From contig JBKCPL010000021.1 of assembly GCA_046309355.1 (NCBI GenBank), positions 1 through 42,710 of the forward strand: 42,710 nucleotides of DNA, written 5' to 3'. The first letter of the stretch is position 1; the number at the start of each line of letters is the position of its first letter. This stretch comes from CAYSBE01 sp046309355 (GTDB lineage: Bacteria; Bacteroidota; Bacteroidia; UKL13-3). Positions 27,135 to 34,562 of this stretch are shown piece by piece. Made by a program: the position numbers and the translations under genes. The notes beneath the pieces were generated by a model. It made no database searches. It had not been told where the DNA came from and worked only from the letters and a program-made list of their open reading frames with translations.

Positions 27135-27164
27135 AAAAAAAGCTACCCGGTTACAGGTAGCTTT
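27135..27164 (-). terminator. Intrinsic terminator after the S46 peptidase gene
   Basis: On the minus strand AAAGCTACC pairs with GGTAGCTTT (27164-27156 with 27147-27139) around an 8-base loop and runs into seven T residues. It lies about 23 bases after the stop of the S46 peptidase gene. Confidence 0.85.
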
Positions 27165-27186
27165 CTTATAGAATAATATTTGGGAA

Positions 27187-29325
27187 TTATTTAACCAGCT
27201 TCAGCTCGTTGATGATGTTGGTGGCCTCTCCGTATTTTTCAATCAAAAACAGTACGTAGCGAACGTCTACGTTGATGGTGCGTTTGTATTTTTCGTCAAA
27301 CACAATATCTCCGCTCATGGCTTCCCAGTTGCCGTCAAATGCCAGACCTATCAGATTGCCTTCACCGTCAATAACCGGACTTCCCGAGTTACCGCCTGTG
27401 ATGTCGTTGTTGGTTATAAATGCTACCGGCAATTTACCACCGGGCAGCGCATACTGACCGTAGTCTTTTTTAGCATGAAGATCTATCAGCTTTTTGGGTA
27501 CATCAAATTCAAAATCGTTGGGATTGTATTTTTCCATCACACCATCCAGTGTAGTGATGTAGCTATACATCACCGCATCTTTAGGTTCGTATGATTTAAC
27601 GCTGCCATAAGTAAGGCGCAGCGATGAGTTGGCATCCGGATAAAATACCCGCTCGGGTTGCATGTCCATCAGGCCTTTTATGTAAATGCGTCCTTCGCGC
27701 ATATTTTTTGCATTGAAGGCATCTACAACGGGTTTATATTTTTCCATATAGATTGAATAGAATGAAGCTACAGCAGCATAAGCCGGATCTTTTCTTAGTG
27801 CTTTTACATCGGGCTTTTTCAGAAATGCTTGCAATTTATCTTTGTTTACAAACATACTTTTCCTGTAAGTTTCGGTTGCGTATTTGGCCACTGCCGCTTC
27901 CGGTGTTTTGCCCATTTTAAGAATGGTATTCATATAAGGAGCTTGTTGCTCTTTAGGTATATTCCGGTAGTACATAAGCAGTATTTGCTGCATGATTTTC
28001 TCGTCAGCAGATGGGAAGAAGCTTTCGTACAGCCTGTCCTGGTTTTTAATAAATCCGGCAAGGGAACGGTTAGCTCTGGCTGTATCTTTCTCCGTTTCGT
28101 AGCCATTTAGTTGCAAGGCAATCTGAAACAGGTTAATGCCTAAAATGCCTTCGCTTAAATAAGTACGTTGCAAAGCATACGGCTCATACTCGTCATACGC
28201 ATTATCAATATTTTGTAAAACTGCAGCATACTCAGGTTTTGATGAAGCCCATATGCTGAAAAGCTTTTCCTGCTCTTTTTTATACTCATATACTTTAAGT
28301 CGCTTCAGTTGTTCGGTTTGACCAATAAAATATTTCCAGTAGTTAGCTACCTGGGCGTATTGAGCTGAAAGTACCAAACGGTCTTTTTCGCTTTTTTCCA
28401 TCACTTCTTTCCAAGCTTTCAGTCGGATATCGCGCAGATTGACAATGGTTGGGTTCACTTTATCTTGAGCCAGTGCAATGCCTCGGGCAAATTCATAGCG
28501 ATTGGTTCGACCGGGAAAACCCATTATCATAGCAAAATCATTTTCCTTGATTCCTTTCAGCGATACGGGCAAGAAATGCTTAGGCTTGTAGGGTACATTA
28601 TCGGCCGAGTATGCAGCCGGTTTATTGTCTTTGTTGGCGTAGATGCGAAACATACTGAAATCGCCAGTGTGGCGAGGCCAAACCCAGTTATCGGGGTCAC
28701 CTCCAAATTTTCCAATGTTCTGTGGTGGAGTACCAACCAATCGAATGTCGGTGAAGCGCTCAAAAACAAACATGTAGTAGGCGTTTCCTTTAAACATTTC
28801 ACGAACCTGTGCTTCGTAATGTGTCCCTTTTACGGCTTCGTCAGTTAGTTTTTTATAGATTGTTTGCAATTTAGCTGATCTGTCTTTTTCCTCTACACCT
28901 TTCAATTCGGCCATTACCTTTTCAGTAACATCATCCATGCGCTGTACGATGGAAATCCACATGCCTTGTTTTGGGCGCTCTTCGGCAAATGATTTTGCCC
29001 AGAAACCGTTGTCCAAAATATTATCGGCAGGTGTGGAGAGCGAAGCGATGGCATCGTAGCCGCAGTGGTGGTTGGTTAAAATCAATCCATTGGGTGAAAT
29101 GATTTCACCCGTGCAACCGCCATTGAACCAAATAATGGCATCTTTCAGGCTAGAGTTGTTGACATCATACAATTGCTCGGCTGTAAGCTTAAGCCCCATT
29201 TGTTTCATTTTCTCATAATTGTACTTCTTTAACAAAATGGGCATCCACATGCCTTCATCGGCCTTGGTGTGAAAAGAACCCAACAGCATGAAGGCTGTTA
29301 AAAAGTGAATCAACGATTTTTTCAT
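27187..29325 (-). CDS. S46 family serine dipeptidyl peptidase, DPP7-type
   Basis: This 712-residue enzyme of peptidase family S46 (DPP7/DPP11) removes dipeptides from the N-terminus of oligopeptides, in the periplasm or at the outer membrane. The signal peptide is MKKSLIHFLTAFMLLGSFHTKA, so the start is set at 29325. The longer frame upstream is rejected. The catalytic triad can be placed at H87 (TNHHCGY), D222 (RHTGDFSMF) and S647 (GGNSGSP). Eighteen residues after the serine is G665 (AFDGNWE). In Porphyromonas gingivalis this position is Gly in DPP7 and Arg in DPP11, and it sets P1 preference. Gly points to hydrophobic P1 residues and away from Asp/Glu. Length and order match the family. 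It has its own terminator and a likely promoter at 29356-29363. Confidence 0.95.
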   Translation of the reverse strand: MKKSLIHFLTAFMLLGSFHTKADEGMWMPILLKKYNYEKMKQMGLKLTAEQLYDVNNSSLKDAIIWFNGGCTGEIISPNGLILTNHHCGYDAIASLSTPADNILDNGFWAKSFAEERPKQGMWISIVQRMDDVTEKVMAELKGVEEKDRSAKLQTIYKKLTDEAVKGTHYEAQVREMFKGNAYYMFVFERFTDIRLVGTPPQNIGKFGGDPDNWVWPRHTGDFSMFRIYANKDNKPAAYSADNVPYKPKHFLPVSLKGIKENDFAMIMGFPGRTNRYEFARGIALAQDKVNPTIVNLRDIRLKAWKEVMEKSEKDRLVLSAQYAQVANYWKYFIGQTEQLKRLKVYEYKKEQEKLFSIWASSKPEYAAVLQNIDNAYDEYEPYALQRTYLSEGILGINLFQIALQLNGYETEKDTARANRSLAGFIKNQDRLYESFFPSADEKIMQQILLMYYRNIPKEQQAPYMNTILKMGKTPEAAVAKYATETYRKSMFVNKDKLQAFLKKPDVKALRKDPAYAAVASFYSIYMEKYKPVVDAFNAKNMREGRIYIKGLMDMQPERVFYPDANSSLRLTYGSVKSYEPKDAVMYSYITTLDGVMEKYNPNDFEFDVPKKLIDLHAKKDYGQYALPGGKLPVAFITNNDITGGNSGSPVIDGEGNLIGLAFDGNWEAMSGDIVFDEKYKRTINVDVRYVLFLIEKYGEATNIINELKLVK

Positions 29326-29355
29326 GGTATAAACGTATTTTATAAATATGAGGGG

Positions 29356-29363
29356 CGAATGTA
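29356..29363 (-). promoter_or_regulatory. Candidate -7 box for the S46 peptidase gene
   Basis: Read on the minus strand this is TACATTCG, one mismatch from TAnnTTTG, 30 bases before the ATG at 29325. The -33 region (TTCATG) is weak. Confidence 0.3.
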
Positions 29364-29487
29364 TTGCAAATATTCTGTTTTCATGAACCATGTATGATAA
29401 ATGGTTGATAATGTGATATGAGCGTAGAAATAAAAAGTGTTTATAAGGGCTTAACAATTACTTAACATTCGGACATAGGTATTGCTA

Positions 29488-29495
29488 TACTTTTG
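29488..29495 (+). promoter_or_regulatory. -7 box for the PiT transporter gene
   Basis: TACTTTTG matches TAnnTTTG exactly. The ATG at 29511 follows after 15 bases. A TTCG at 29468-29471 is a possible weak -33 element. A start at the in-frame TTG (29493) would lie inside this box, so ATG 29511 is preferred. Confidence 0.45.
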
Positions 29496-29510
29496 CCAAA
29501 AACCTACCAT

Positions 29511-30911
29511 ATGTTTGGACTAGACCCTACCTTAACCGCATTGCTCGTTTTTTGTTTATTGCTCGCCTGCGCATTTGAATTTATCAACGGTTTTCACGAT
29601 ACGGCTAATGCTGTTGCTACCGTTATTTATACCAATTCATTAAAGCCTTATGTGGCGGTAACCTGGTCAGCCATCTGGAACTCCATTGGGGTATTTGCCG
29701 GAGGTATAGCTGTAGCTATGGGCATCAGTAATTTATTGCCTATTGAAGTGCTCACCGATCCCGACATTCACCACAATGTCGCACTTGTGCTATCTCTATT
29801 ATTAACAGCTATTGCGTGGAATTTAGGCACCTGGTATTTGGGAATTCCATGCTCCAGTTCGCACACACTTATAGGTTCCATTTTAGGTGTAGGATTAGCC
29901 TATTCGGTAATGGCCGAAACACCGGGCAATTATGTAAATTGGTCTAAAGCTTCCGATATTGGAATGTCACTATTATTCTCTCCGTTATTGGGTTTTAGTC
30001 TGGCCATTATGATCATGTATATTCTTCGCCAATTTGTTCGTAACAAGGCTATTTTCCGTGAACCGAATACCAATGCACCGCCACCAACTTGGATTCGTGC
30101 AGTATTGTTACTGACCTGTACTGGTGTTAGTTTCTCACACGGCTCCAATGACGGACAAAAAGGAGTAGGACTAATGATGCTGATATTGATTGCCATCGTT
30201 CCGGCCCATTTTGCCATTGATCAGGAATTGGATATGGTAGAATATAAACGCGATGTGCAAAGCGTGCATTACCTCATGAAAAAAATTGATACTCATCAAC
30301 TGAGCTACGAGGACAGTATGGAATATGCCAAACTCGACCACCTGATACTTGATTTAAGCCAACTGGTAACCACAAAATCCAATTTGTCTGAATACAGCAA
30401 AGAAGAGCAGTATGCACTACGCAAGGATGTTCTGACGATTGGCAAGTCGGCAAAAAAATTATCGGAAAGTCCTGATTTAAATTTGAGTTCGAATGATAAA
30501 AAACGCTTGAAAGGAATGATTGCTAATGTGAAAGAACTTACAGACTATGCTCCGTATTGGGTAATTCTTCTTATATCTCTGTCATTAGGCACCGGAACGA
30601 TGATAGGGTGGAAGCGCATTGTAAAAACTATTGGTGAAAAAATTGGCAAGCAACATTTGACCTATGCTCAGGGTGCTTCCAGCGAATTGGTTGCGGCCGG
30701 AACCATCAGTCTTTCTACGTGGCTGGGTTTGCCTGTGAGCACAACACAGGTTTTATCGTCAGGTATTGCTGGAAGCATGGTTGCCAGCAAGGGCATCAAG
30801 AATCTACAAAAGGGAACTATAAAAACGATCTTTATTGCTTGGATTCTTACCCTGCCTGTAACCATTCTTATGGCGGGCGGATTGTTTATGCTATTCCGCG
30901 CTATTATTTGA
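29511..30911 (+). CDS. PiT-family inorganic phosphate transporter
   Basis: This 466-residue membrane protein of the PiT (PitA-like) family carries phosphate with a cation across the inner membrane. The two inverted signature regions are present: NGFHDTANAVATVI near residues 26-39 with IPCSSSHTLIGS after it, and SFSHGSNDGQKG near 205 with the later GLPVSTTQVLSSGIAGS. About ten hydrophobic segments are visible. A charged, soluble insert of roughly 110 residues (about 237-345, starting DQELDMVEYKRDV) splits the two halves and probably forms a cytoplasmic domain. No PhoU-like/DUF47 gene, a frequent partner of PiT genes, is adjacent. The last 21 bases overlap the end of the convergent coaE gene. 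ATG 29511 is chosen over TTG 29493 because the latter lies in the promoter box. Confidence 0.93.
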   Translation: MFGLDPTLTALLVFCLLLACAFEFINGFHDTANAVATVIYTNSLKPYVAVTWSAIWNSIGVFAGGIAVAMGISNLLPIEVLTDPDIHHNVALVLSLLLTAIAWNLGTWYLGIPCSSSHTLIGSILGVGLAYSVMAETPGNYVNWSKASDIGMSLLFSPLLGFSLAIMIMYILRQFVRNKAIFREPNTNAPPPTWIRAVLLLTCTGVSFSHGSNDGQKGVGLMMLILIAIVPAHFAIDQELDMVEYKRDVQSVHYLMKKIDTHQLSYEDSMEYAKLDHLILDLSQLVTTKSNLSEYSKEEQYALRKDVLTIGKSAKKLSESPDLNLSSNDKKRLKGMIANVKELTDYAPYWVILLISLSLGTGTMIGWKRIVKTIGEKIGKQHLTYAQGASSELVAAGTISLSTWLGLPVSTTQVLSSGIAGSMVASKGIKNLQKGTIKTIFIAWILTLPVTILMAGGLFMLFRAII

Positions 30912-31496
30912 TTGTGCACTGAACAGCTGATGCAGGTGAAGCACCTGCGGCAACAATGCACTTACTTCATCGTTTGTAATGATGTACCGGCTACGCGATT
31001 TTTTTTCTTCCTCACTCATCTGGTTTTTCATTCGTGCCTGCACATCTTCTCTGCTTAAACCGCTTCGCTTTATTACTCGCTGTATGCGCAGTTCTTCGGG
31101 CGATGTAACGGTAATAACTGCATCCAGCTGCTTATAGCTGTCGCTCTCAAACATGAGAGCAGCTTCCTTTAGAACATAAGGCGCATGAGCCTGCCCTTGG
31201 CTCCACATATCAAAATCGTGAATAACAATTGGATGAACGAGTGCATTGAGTTTGGCAAGCAAGGATGAATCAGCAAATGCCGCAGCTGAAATAAACGGCC
31301 TGTTCAATTCTCCTGTTGAAAGAAAAGCCTGTTCGCCAAACAGTTGTATGAGTCCTTTACGAATTTCTGCATGATTGGCCATCAGCCATTTGGCGCGATC
31401 ATCGGCTACGTACACCGGAATTCCCAATTGCCTGAACATGTGTGCAACGGTTGATTTGCCACTTCCAATACATCCGGTAATTCCGATGCGGACCAT
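30891..31496 (-). CDS. coaE: Dephospho-CoA kinase
   Basis: CoaE uses ATP to phosphorylate the 3'-OH of dephospho-CoA, the last step of coenzyme A synthesis, in the cytoplasm. The 201-residue length is standard. The Walker A loop is GCIGSGKST (8-16), directly after the first beta strand. DDRAKW (about 32) marks the conserved acceptor-site aspartates, LVHPIVI is the substrate-binding HP motif, and RSGLSREDVQARMKNQM is the typical lid/CoA-domain helix. It is the last gene of a nusB-DUF1573-yajC-coaE cluster, one base after yajC. Its stop codon lies inside the end of the convergent PiT gene (21-base overlap), and no hairpin terminator is visible, so the two transcripts probably overlap. Confidence 0.95.
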   Translation of the reverse strand: MVRIGITGCIGSGKSTVAHMFRQLGIPVYVADDRAKWLMANHAEIRKGLIQLFGEQAFLSTGELNRPFISAAAFADSSLLAKLNALVHPIVIHDFDMWSQGQAHAPYVLKEAALMFESDSYKQLDAVITVTSPEELRIQRVIKRSGLSREDVQARMKNQMSEEEKKSRSRYIITNDEVSALLPQVLHLHQLFSAQSNNSAE

Positions 31497-31497
31497 A

Positions 31498-31833
31498 TTA
31501 TTTTTTCTCTTCTTTGGCAGGGGCGTTTAGTGCCCTGCTCGCTTCCATAGCTATGGAACCTCTGTCGAGTTTCAGGCGTGTACCTTCGCTTTCAATGATG
31601 GCGTAAGTATCTGTGAGTTTTACAATTTTAGCATGTATACCACCTACGGTTACAATTTTATCGCCTTCAGCCAGCGATTCGCGGAATTTTTTCAGCTCTT
31701 TGTTTTTCTTCATTTGAGGATAAATCATGAAGAAATAGAATACAACCAAAACGAGAATAAGGGGCAGAAATGAACTTAAACCTCCGCCTGCACCGGCTGC
31801 AGGTGCCATTAGTAATAGGGATGATGTTGTCAT
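31498..31833 (-). CDS. yajC: YajC, preprotein translocase accessory subunit
   Basis: YajC is a small inner-membrane protein that joins SecD-SecF to the SecYEG translocon. The 111-residue protein has a glycine/alanine-rich start, one membrane helix (about 20-38, FLPLILVLVVFYFFMI) and the family phrase YPQMKKNKELKKFRESLAEGDKIVTVGGIHAKIV. It lies between a DUF1573 lipoprotein (20 bases upstream) and coaE (one base downstream), an order I associate with Bacteroidota nusB clusters. No promoter is seen between it and its upstream neighbour, consistent with one operon from nusB. Confidence 0.96.
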   Translation of the reverse strand: MTTSSLLLMAPAAGAGGGLSSFLPLILVLVVFYFFMIYPQMKKNKELKKFRESLAEGDKIVTVGGIHAKIVKLTDTYAIIESEGTRLKLDRGSIAMEASRALNAPAKEEKK

Positions 31834-31853
31834 GTTAAGTATAAATTATAAAA

Positions 31854-32342
31854 TTAATGAGCGTTAAAATTGGAAGGAGATCCGGCTTTTTGAACTACAT
31901 ATCCTCGTATGTAAAGTGTAGTTTCAGTAGGCTGTGTATTGGACGTAACGGTAACCTGTTTTTCAAAAGCTTCAGCCCTGTATTTGCTATCAAATACTAC
32001 TTTAATATAGCCTTCGCCTTGTGGCGGAATGGGTTCTTTGGAGTAGCTGGGAACTGTGCATCCGCAACTGGCAGTTGCGTTGGCTATCAGCAATTGAGCA
32101 TTGCCCGTGTTTTTAAATTTAAAGGCATATTCAGCTTTTTCGCCTTCCGTAATATTGCCAAACTCATGCACCGTTTTTTCAAACTCGATTCGGGCACCCT
32201 GGGTGGTATCGGCTGCCTCTGTTTGCAGTGTCGTATCGGCTGATGCCGGGTTATGTATCACTTCAGGAGAGGCTTTGGGTGTTTCCTGGCCACATGCCCA
32301 TACGGTAAAGGCAAAGACGGCAATAAGCAATTGATTTTTCAT
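31854..32342 (-). CDS. DUF1573 lipoprotein
   Basis: This 162-residue protein has a lipoprotein signal peptide with lipobox VWAC (C17), followed by a low-complexity Ser/Thr/Glu-rich linker. The C-terminal 110 residues are a DUF1573 immunoglobulin-like domain, marked by VHEFGNITEGEKAEYAFKFKNTGNAQLLI and the ASCGCTVP motif. The domain is common in Bacteroidota exported proteins, and its function is unknown. It lies between nusB and yajC. That placement may hint at a link with protein export, but it may also reflect only conserved gene order. Confidence 0.92.
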   Translation of the reverse strand: MKNQLLIAVFAFTVWACGQETPKASPEVIHNPASADTTLQTEAADTTQGARIEFEKTVHEFGNITEGEKAEYAFKFKNTGNAQLLIANATASCGCTVPSYSKEPIPPQGEGYIKVVFDSKYRAEAFEKQVTVTSNTQPTETTLYIRGYVVQKAGSPSNFNAH

Positions 32343-32365
32343 GGTGATGTATACGTTATTAGTGA

Positions 32366-33307
32366 TTAATTTTCTACAAGTCCACGTCCGAGTTTTTGAA
32401 TTTTGTTTTGCTTCCGCAATTCTAATTGTATTTTATCTAAAACGCCATTGATAAAGCCGTGGCTTTGTGGCGTGCTGTAAAGTTTAGCTAGCTCCAAGTA
32501 CTCGTTGATGCTCACTTTCACAGGTATGTATGGAAAATACACGATTTCGCACAGGGCCATTTTCATCAGCAACATATCGCTGTAGGCAATGCGGTCGGCA
32601 TCCCAGTTTTGCGTTTTGGAGGCAATCATTTCCGTGAGTGTATCGTTGTGCTGTACGGTAAGTTTCAGCAGCTCTTTCATAAATTCAAGCACTTCTTTAT
32701 CGTGCTGAAAAGATTGGAGTGGAACTTTACCGTTTTCTTTCAGCTGGTCAATGGTTTTTAGTACTCCGGTCATAACCCAAGCCTGATCGTCTTCCCAGTT
32801 CATGTAACGCTCTTCAATATATGTTTCCAGCAATTCGCACTCAACCGAAATGTACTGAAACAATTCCGAAACCATTTTTTTATCGTCCATAAATCCGGGC
32901 GATTCCATAGCTCCATAAGCTTCTATGGGTTCGTATGCTTTTACCTGCTGCCAAATTCTTCTCATCAGGTCATCGCTGCCGGTCCATTTTATTTTAAAGT
33001 GCTTTACATAGGCGACTATCTGTTCTGATTCTTCCATCAGTTTCAGTGCCTTGTTAGAATAAATCCTTTCCAACTGATCAATTTGAACCTGACTGGGGAT
33101 GAATTTATTTTTTTGCTGATCCAGTTCTTTTGAAATAAAGAACCTGAATTCGGCTGCAAATGATAGGAGGAAGATGTATAACTCATAGGTTTTATCGAGG
33201 CTTTTCAATAGTGCCTTTTCGTGAAGGGAAAGGTTGCTTCCGGCATCCTGGCCGTAGGCGTACAGTTGCTGAAAAGTTTTGATGCGGTAAAATCGTCTGT
33301 TAAACAT
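32366..33307 (-). CDS. nusB: Transcription antitermination factor NusB, long Bacteroidota form
   Basis: NusB pairs with NusE (ribosomal protein S10) to bind boxA RNA and prevent early termination in rRNA operons. This 313-residue form is about twice the length of E. coli NusB, as is usual in Bacteroidota. The core helical domain is the C-terminal half, ending in the family signature AYSDMLLMKMALCEI, PVKVSINEYLELAKLYSTPQSHGFINGVLD. The N-terminal half (NRRFYRIKTFQQLYAY) begins like NusB and is then extended by an extra helical region. It is the first gene of the cluster leading through DUF1573 and yajC to coaE. It begins shortly after the leucine-dehydrogenase terminator, so it should have its own promoter. 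I could not find a good match for one. Confidence 0.93.
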   Translation of the reverse strand: MFNRRFYRIKTFQQLYAYGQDAGSNLSLHEKALLKSLDKTYELYIFLLSFAAEFRFFISKELDQQKNKFIPSQVQIDQLERIYSNKALKLMEESEQIVAYVKHFKIKWTGSDDLMRRIWQQVKAYEPIEAYGAMESPGFMDDKKMVSELFQYISVECELLETYIEERYMNWEDDQAWVMTGVLKTIDQLKENGKVPLQSFQHDKEVLEFMKELLKLTVQHNDTLTEMIASKTQNWDADRIAYSDMLLMKMALCEIVYFPYIPVKVSINEYLELAKLYSTPQSHGFINGVLDKIQLELRKQNKIQKLGRGLVEN

Positions 33308-33325
33308 GAGTTAGAACGTAAGGGT

Positions 33326-33363
33326 AAAAAAATCGTCCCATTTTTTACTGGAAAATGGGACGA
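33326..33363 (-). terminator. Strong intrinsic terminator after the leucine-dehydrogenase-type gene
   Basis: A perfect 12-base-pair stem (TCGTCCCATTTT at 33333-33344 and its complement at 33352-33363) closes a 7-base loop. On the minus strand it is followed by seven T residues. It begins about 26 bases after the stop at 33389 and insulates nusB from this gene. Confidence 0.92.
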
Positions 33364-33388
33364 CAAATGTAAGAGAAAAAGTCGGAAA

Positions 33389-34486
33389 TCAGTATGTAGA
33401 TGTAACTTTTAGTATATCGTGAATACGTTTTTCGGCCATATCAATGGCTGCTTTTTGCGTATGTGTTTTTTCAGCTTCGGCTTTTGCATATATCTGAAGT
33501 GTTACATCATAAATATGTTCGGTATTGCGTAAGGCAGTTTCGCGGTTATAGCCTATATATTCCTGATACACATTGATTAATCCACCGGCATTGATTAGAA
33601 AATCGGGAGCGTATGCTATGCCTTTTTCTATCAGCATCGGACCGTGAACATTCTCATCGGCCAGCTGATTATTGGCTGCACCGGCCACAATGCTGCATTT
33701 TAGTTTAGCAATATTTTCAGTGTTTAGCACTGCACCTAACGCACATGGAGCAAAAATGTCGGCATCAGTACTGTAAATTTCATCGCCTTTAACTACCGTG
33801 GCACCTAGGCTAGAGGCATAATGCTTCAATACGTTTTCGTTAATATCTGAAATGTACAGCGAAGCACCTTCTTTGTGAAGATGTTCCAGCAAATGGCCAC
33901 CTACTTTGCCAATGCCCTGCACGGCTACTTTTTTACCTTTAAGGCTATCATTGCCCCACACATGTTTGGCTGACGCTTTCATGCCCATGTATGTGCCGTA
34001 AGCAGTAACAGGCGAGGGGTCTCCACCGCCACCCATCGATTCGGGCAGGCCTACCACGTGGTCGGTTTCCATGTGAACGTATTCCATATCGCGTGTGGTG
34101 GTATTTACGTCTTCGGCTGTAATGTATTTTCCGTTTAGGTTTTCTACAAAACGACCGAATTTGCGCATCAAGGCCTCTGTTTTAATTTTTCCGGCATCGC
34201 CAATAATTACGGCTTTAGCGCCTCCCAGGTTCAGCCCTGAAATGGCTGCTTTATAGGTCATGCCGCGTGATAGACGCAACACGTCATTGATGGCTTCGGC
34301 ATCTGAAGCATAATTCCAGATGCGGGTGCCACCCAGACCAGGACCCAAAACAGTATTGTGTATGGCGATGATGGCTTTAAGGCCGGTGTGGTTATCCTGA
34401 CAAAAAACGATTTGTTCGTGATCGGTTTTAATTAACTGACTGAATAAACCGTCATTACTTAACGTGGCTGATTGTGATGTAGACAT
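33389..34486 (-). CDS. Glu/Leu/Phe/Val dehydrogenase, probably leucine dehydrogenase
   Basis: This NAD-linked amino-acid dehydrogenase converts a branched-chain amino acid to its 2-oxo acid and ammonia, reversibly, in the cytoplasm. At 365 residues it matches leucine/phenylalanine dehydrogenases and is shorter than glutamate dehydrogenase. Substrate-binding phrases are GPGLGGTR (48-55) and RGMTYKAAISGLNLGGAKAVI with K79 and K91, the pair used to bind and activate the substrate. D126 in TAEDVNT is the likely partner acid. The nucleotide-binding GIGKVG (191-196) is a normal GxGxxG. The family cannot be separated fully by sight, so the leucine assignment is tentative. It stands alone with its own terminator and a likely promoter at 34522-34529, divergent from the ABC exporter. 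Confidence 0.92.
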   Translation of the reverse strand: MSTSQSATLSNDGLFSQLIKTDHEQIVFCQDNHTGLKAIIAIHNTVLGPGLGGTRIWNYASDAEAINDVLRLSRGMTYKAAISGLNLGGAKAVIIGDAGKIKTEALMRKFGRFVENLNGKYITAEDVNTTTRDMEYVHMETDHVVGLPESMGGGGDPSPVTAYGTYMGMKASAKHVWGNDSLKGKKVAVQGIGKVGGHLLEHLHKEGASLYISDINENVLKHYASSLGATVVKGDEIYSTDADIFAPCALGAVLNTENIAKLKCSIVAGAANNQLADENVHGPMLIEKGIAYAPDFLINAGGLINVYQEYIGYNRETALRNTEHIYDVTLQIYAKAEAEKTHTQKAAIDMAEKRIHDILKVTSTY

Positions 34487-34521
34487 GCTGTTTCTGTTAT
34501 TGAGATAATTGTAGATGTTTG

Positions 34522-34529
34522 CAAAACTA
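34522..34529 (-). promoter_or_regulatory. -7 box for the leucine-dehydrogenase-type gene
   Basis: Read on the minus strand this is TAGTTTTG, an exact TAnnTTTG match. A TTTAATG lies about 18 bases upstream, and the ATG at 34486 follows 35 bases downstream. The box lies inside the longer possible form of the divergent ABC exporter gene and argues for that gene's later start. Confidence 0.45.
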
Positions 34530-34562
34530 TATCATTTTTCATTAAATCATAATTCGGAACCG

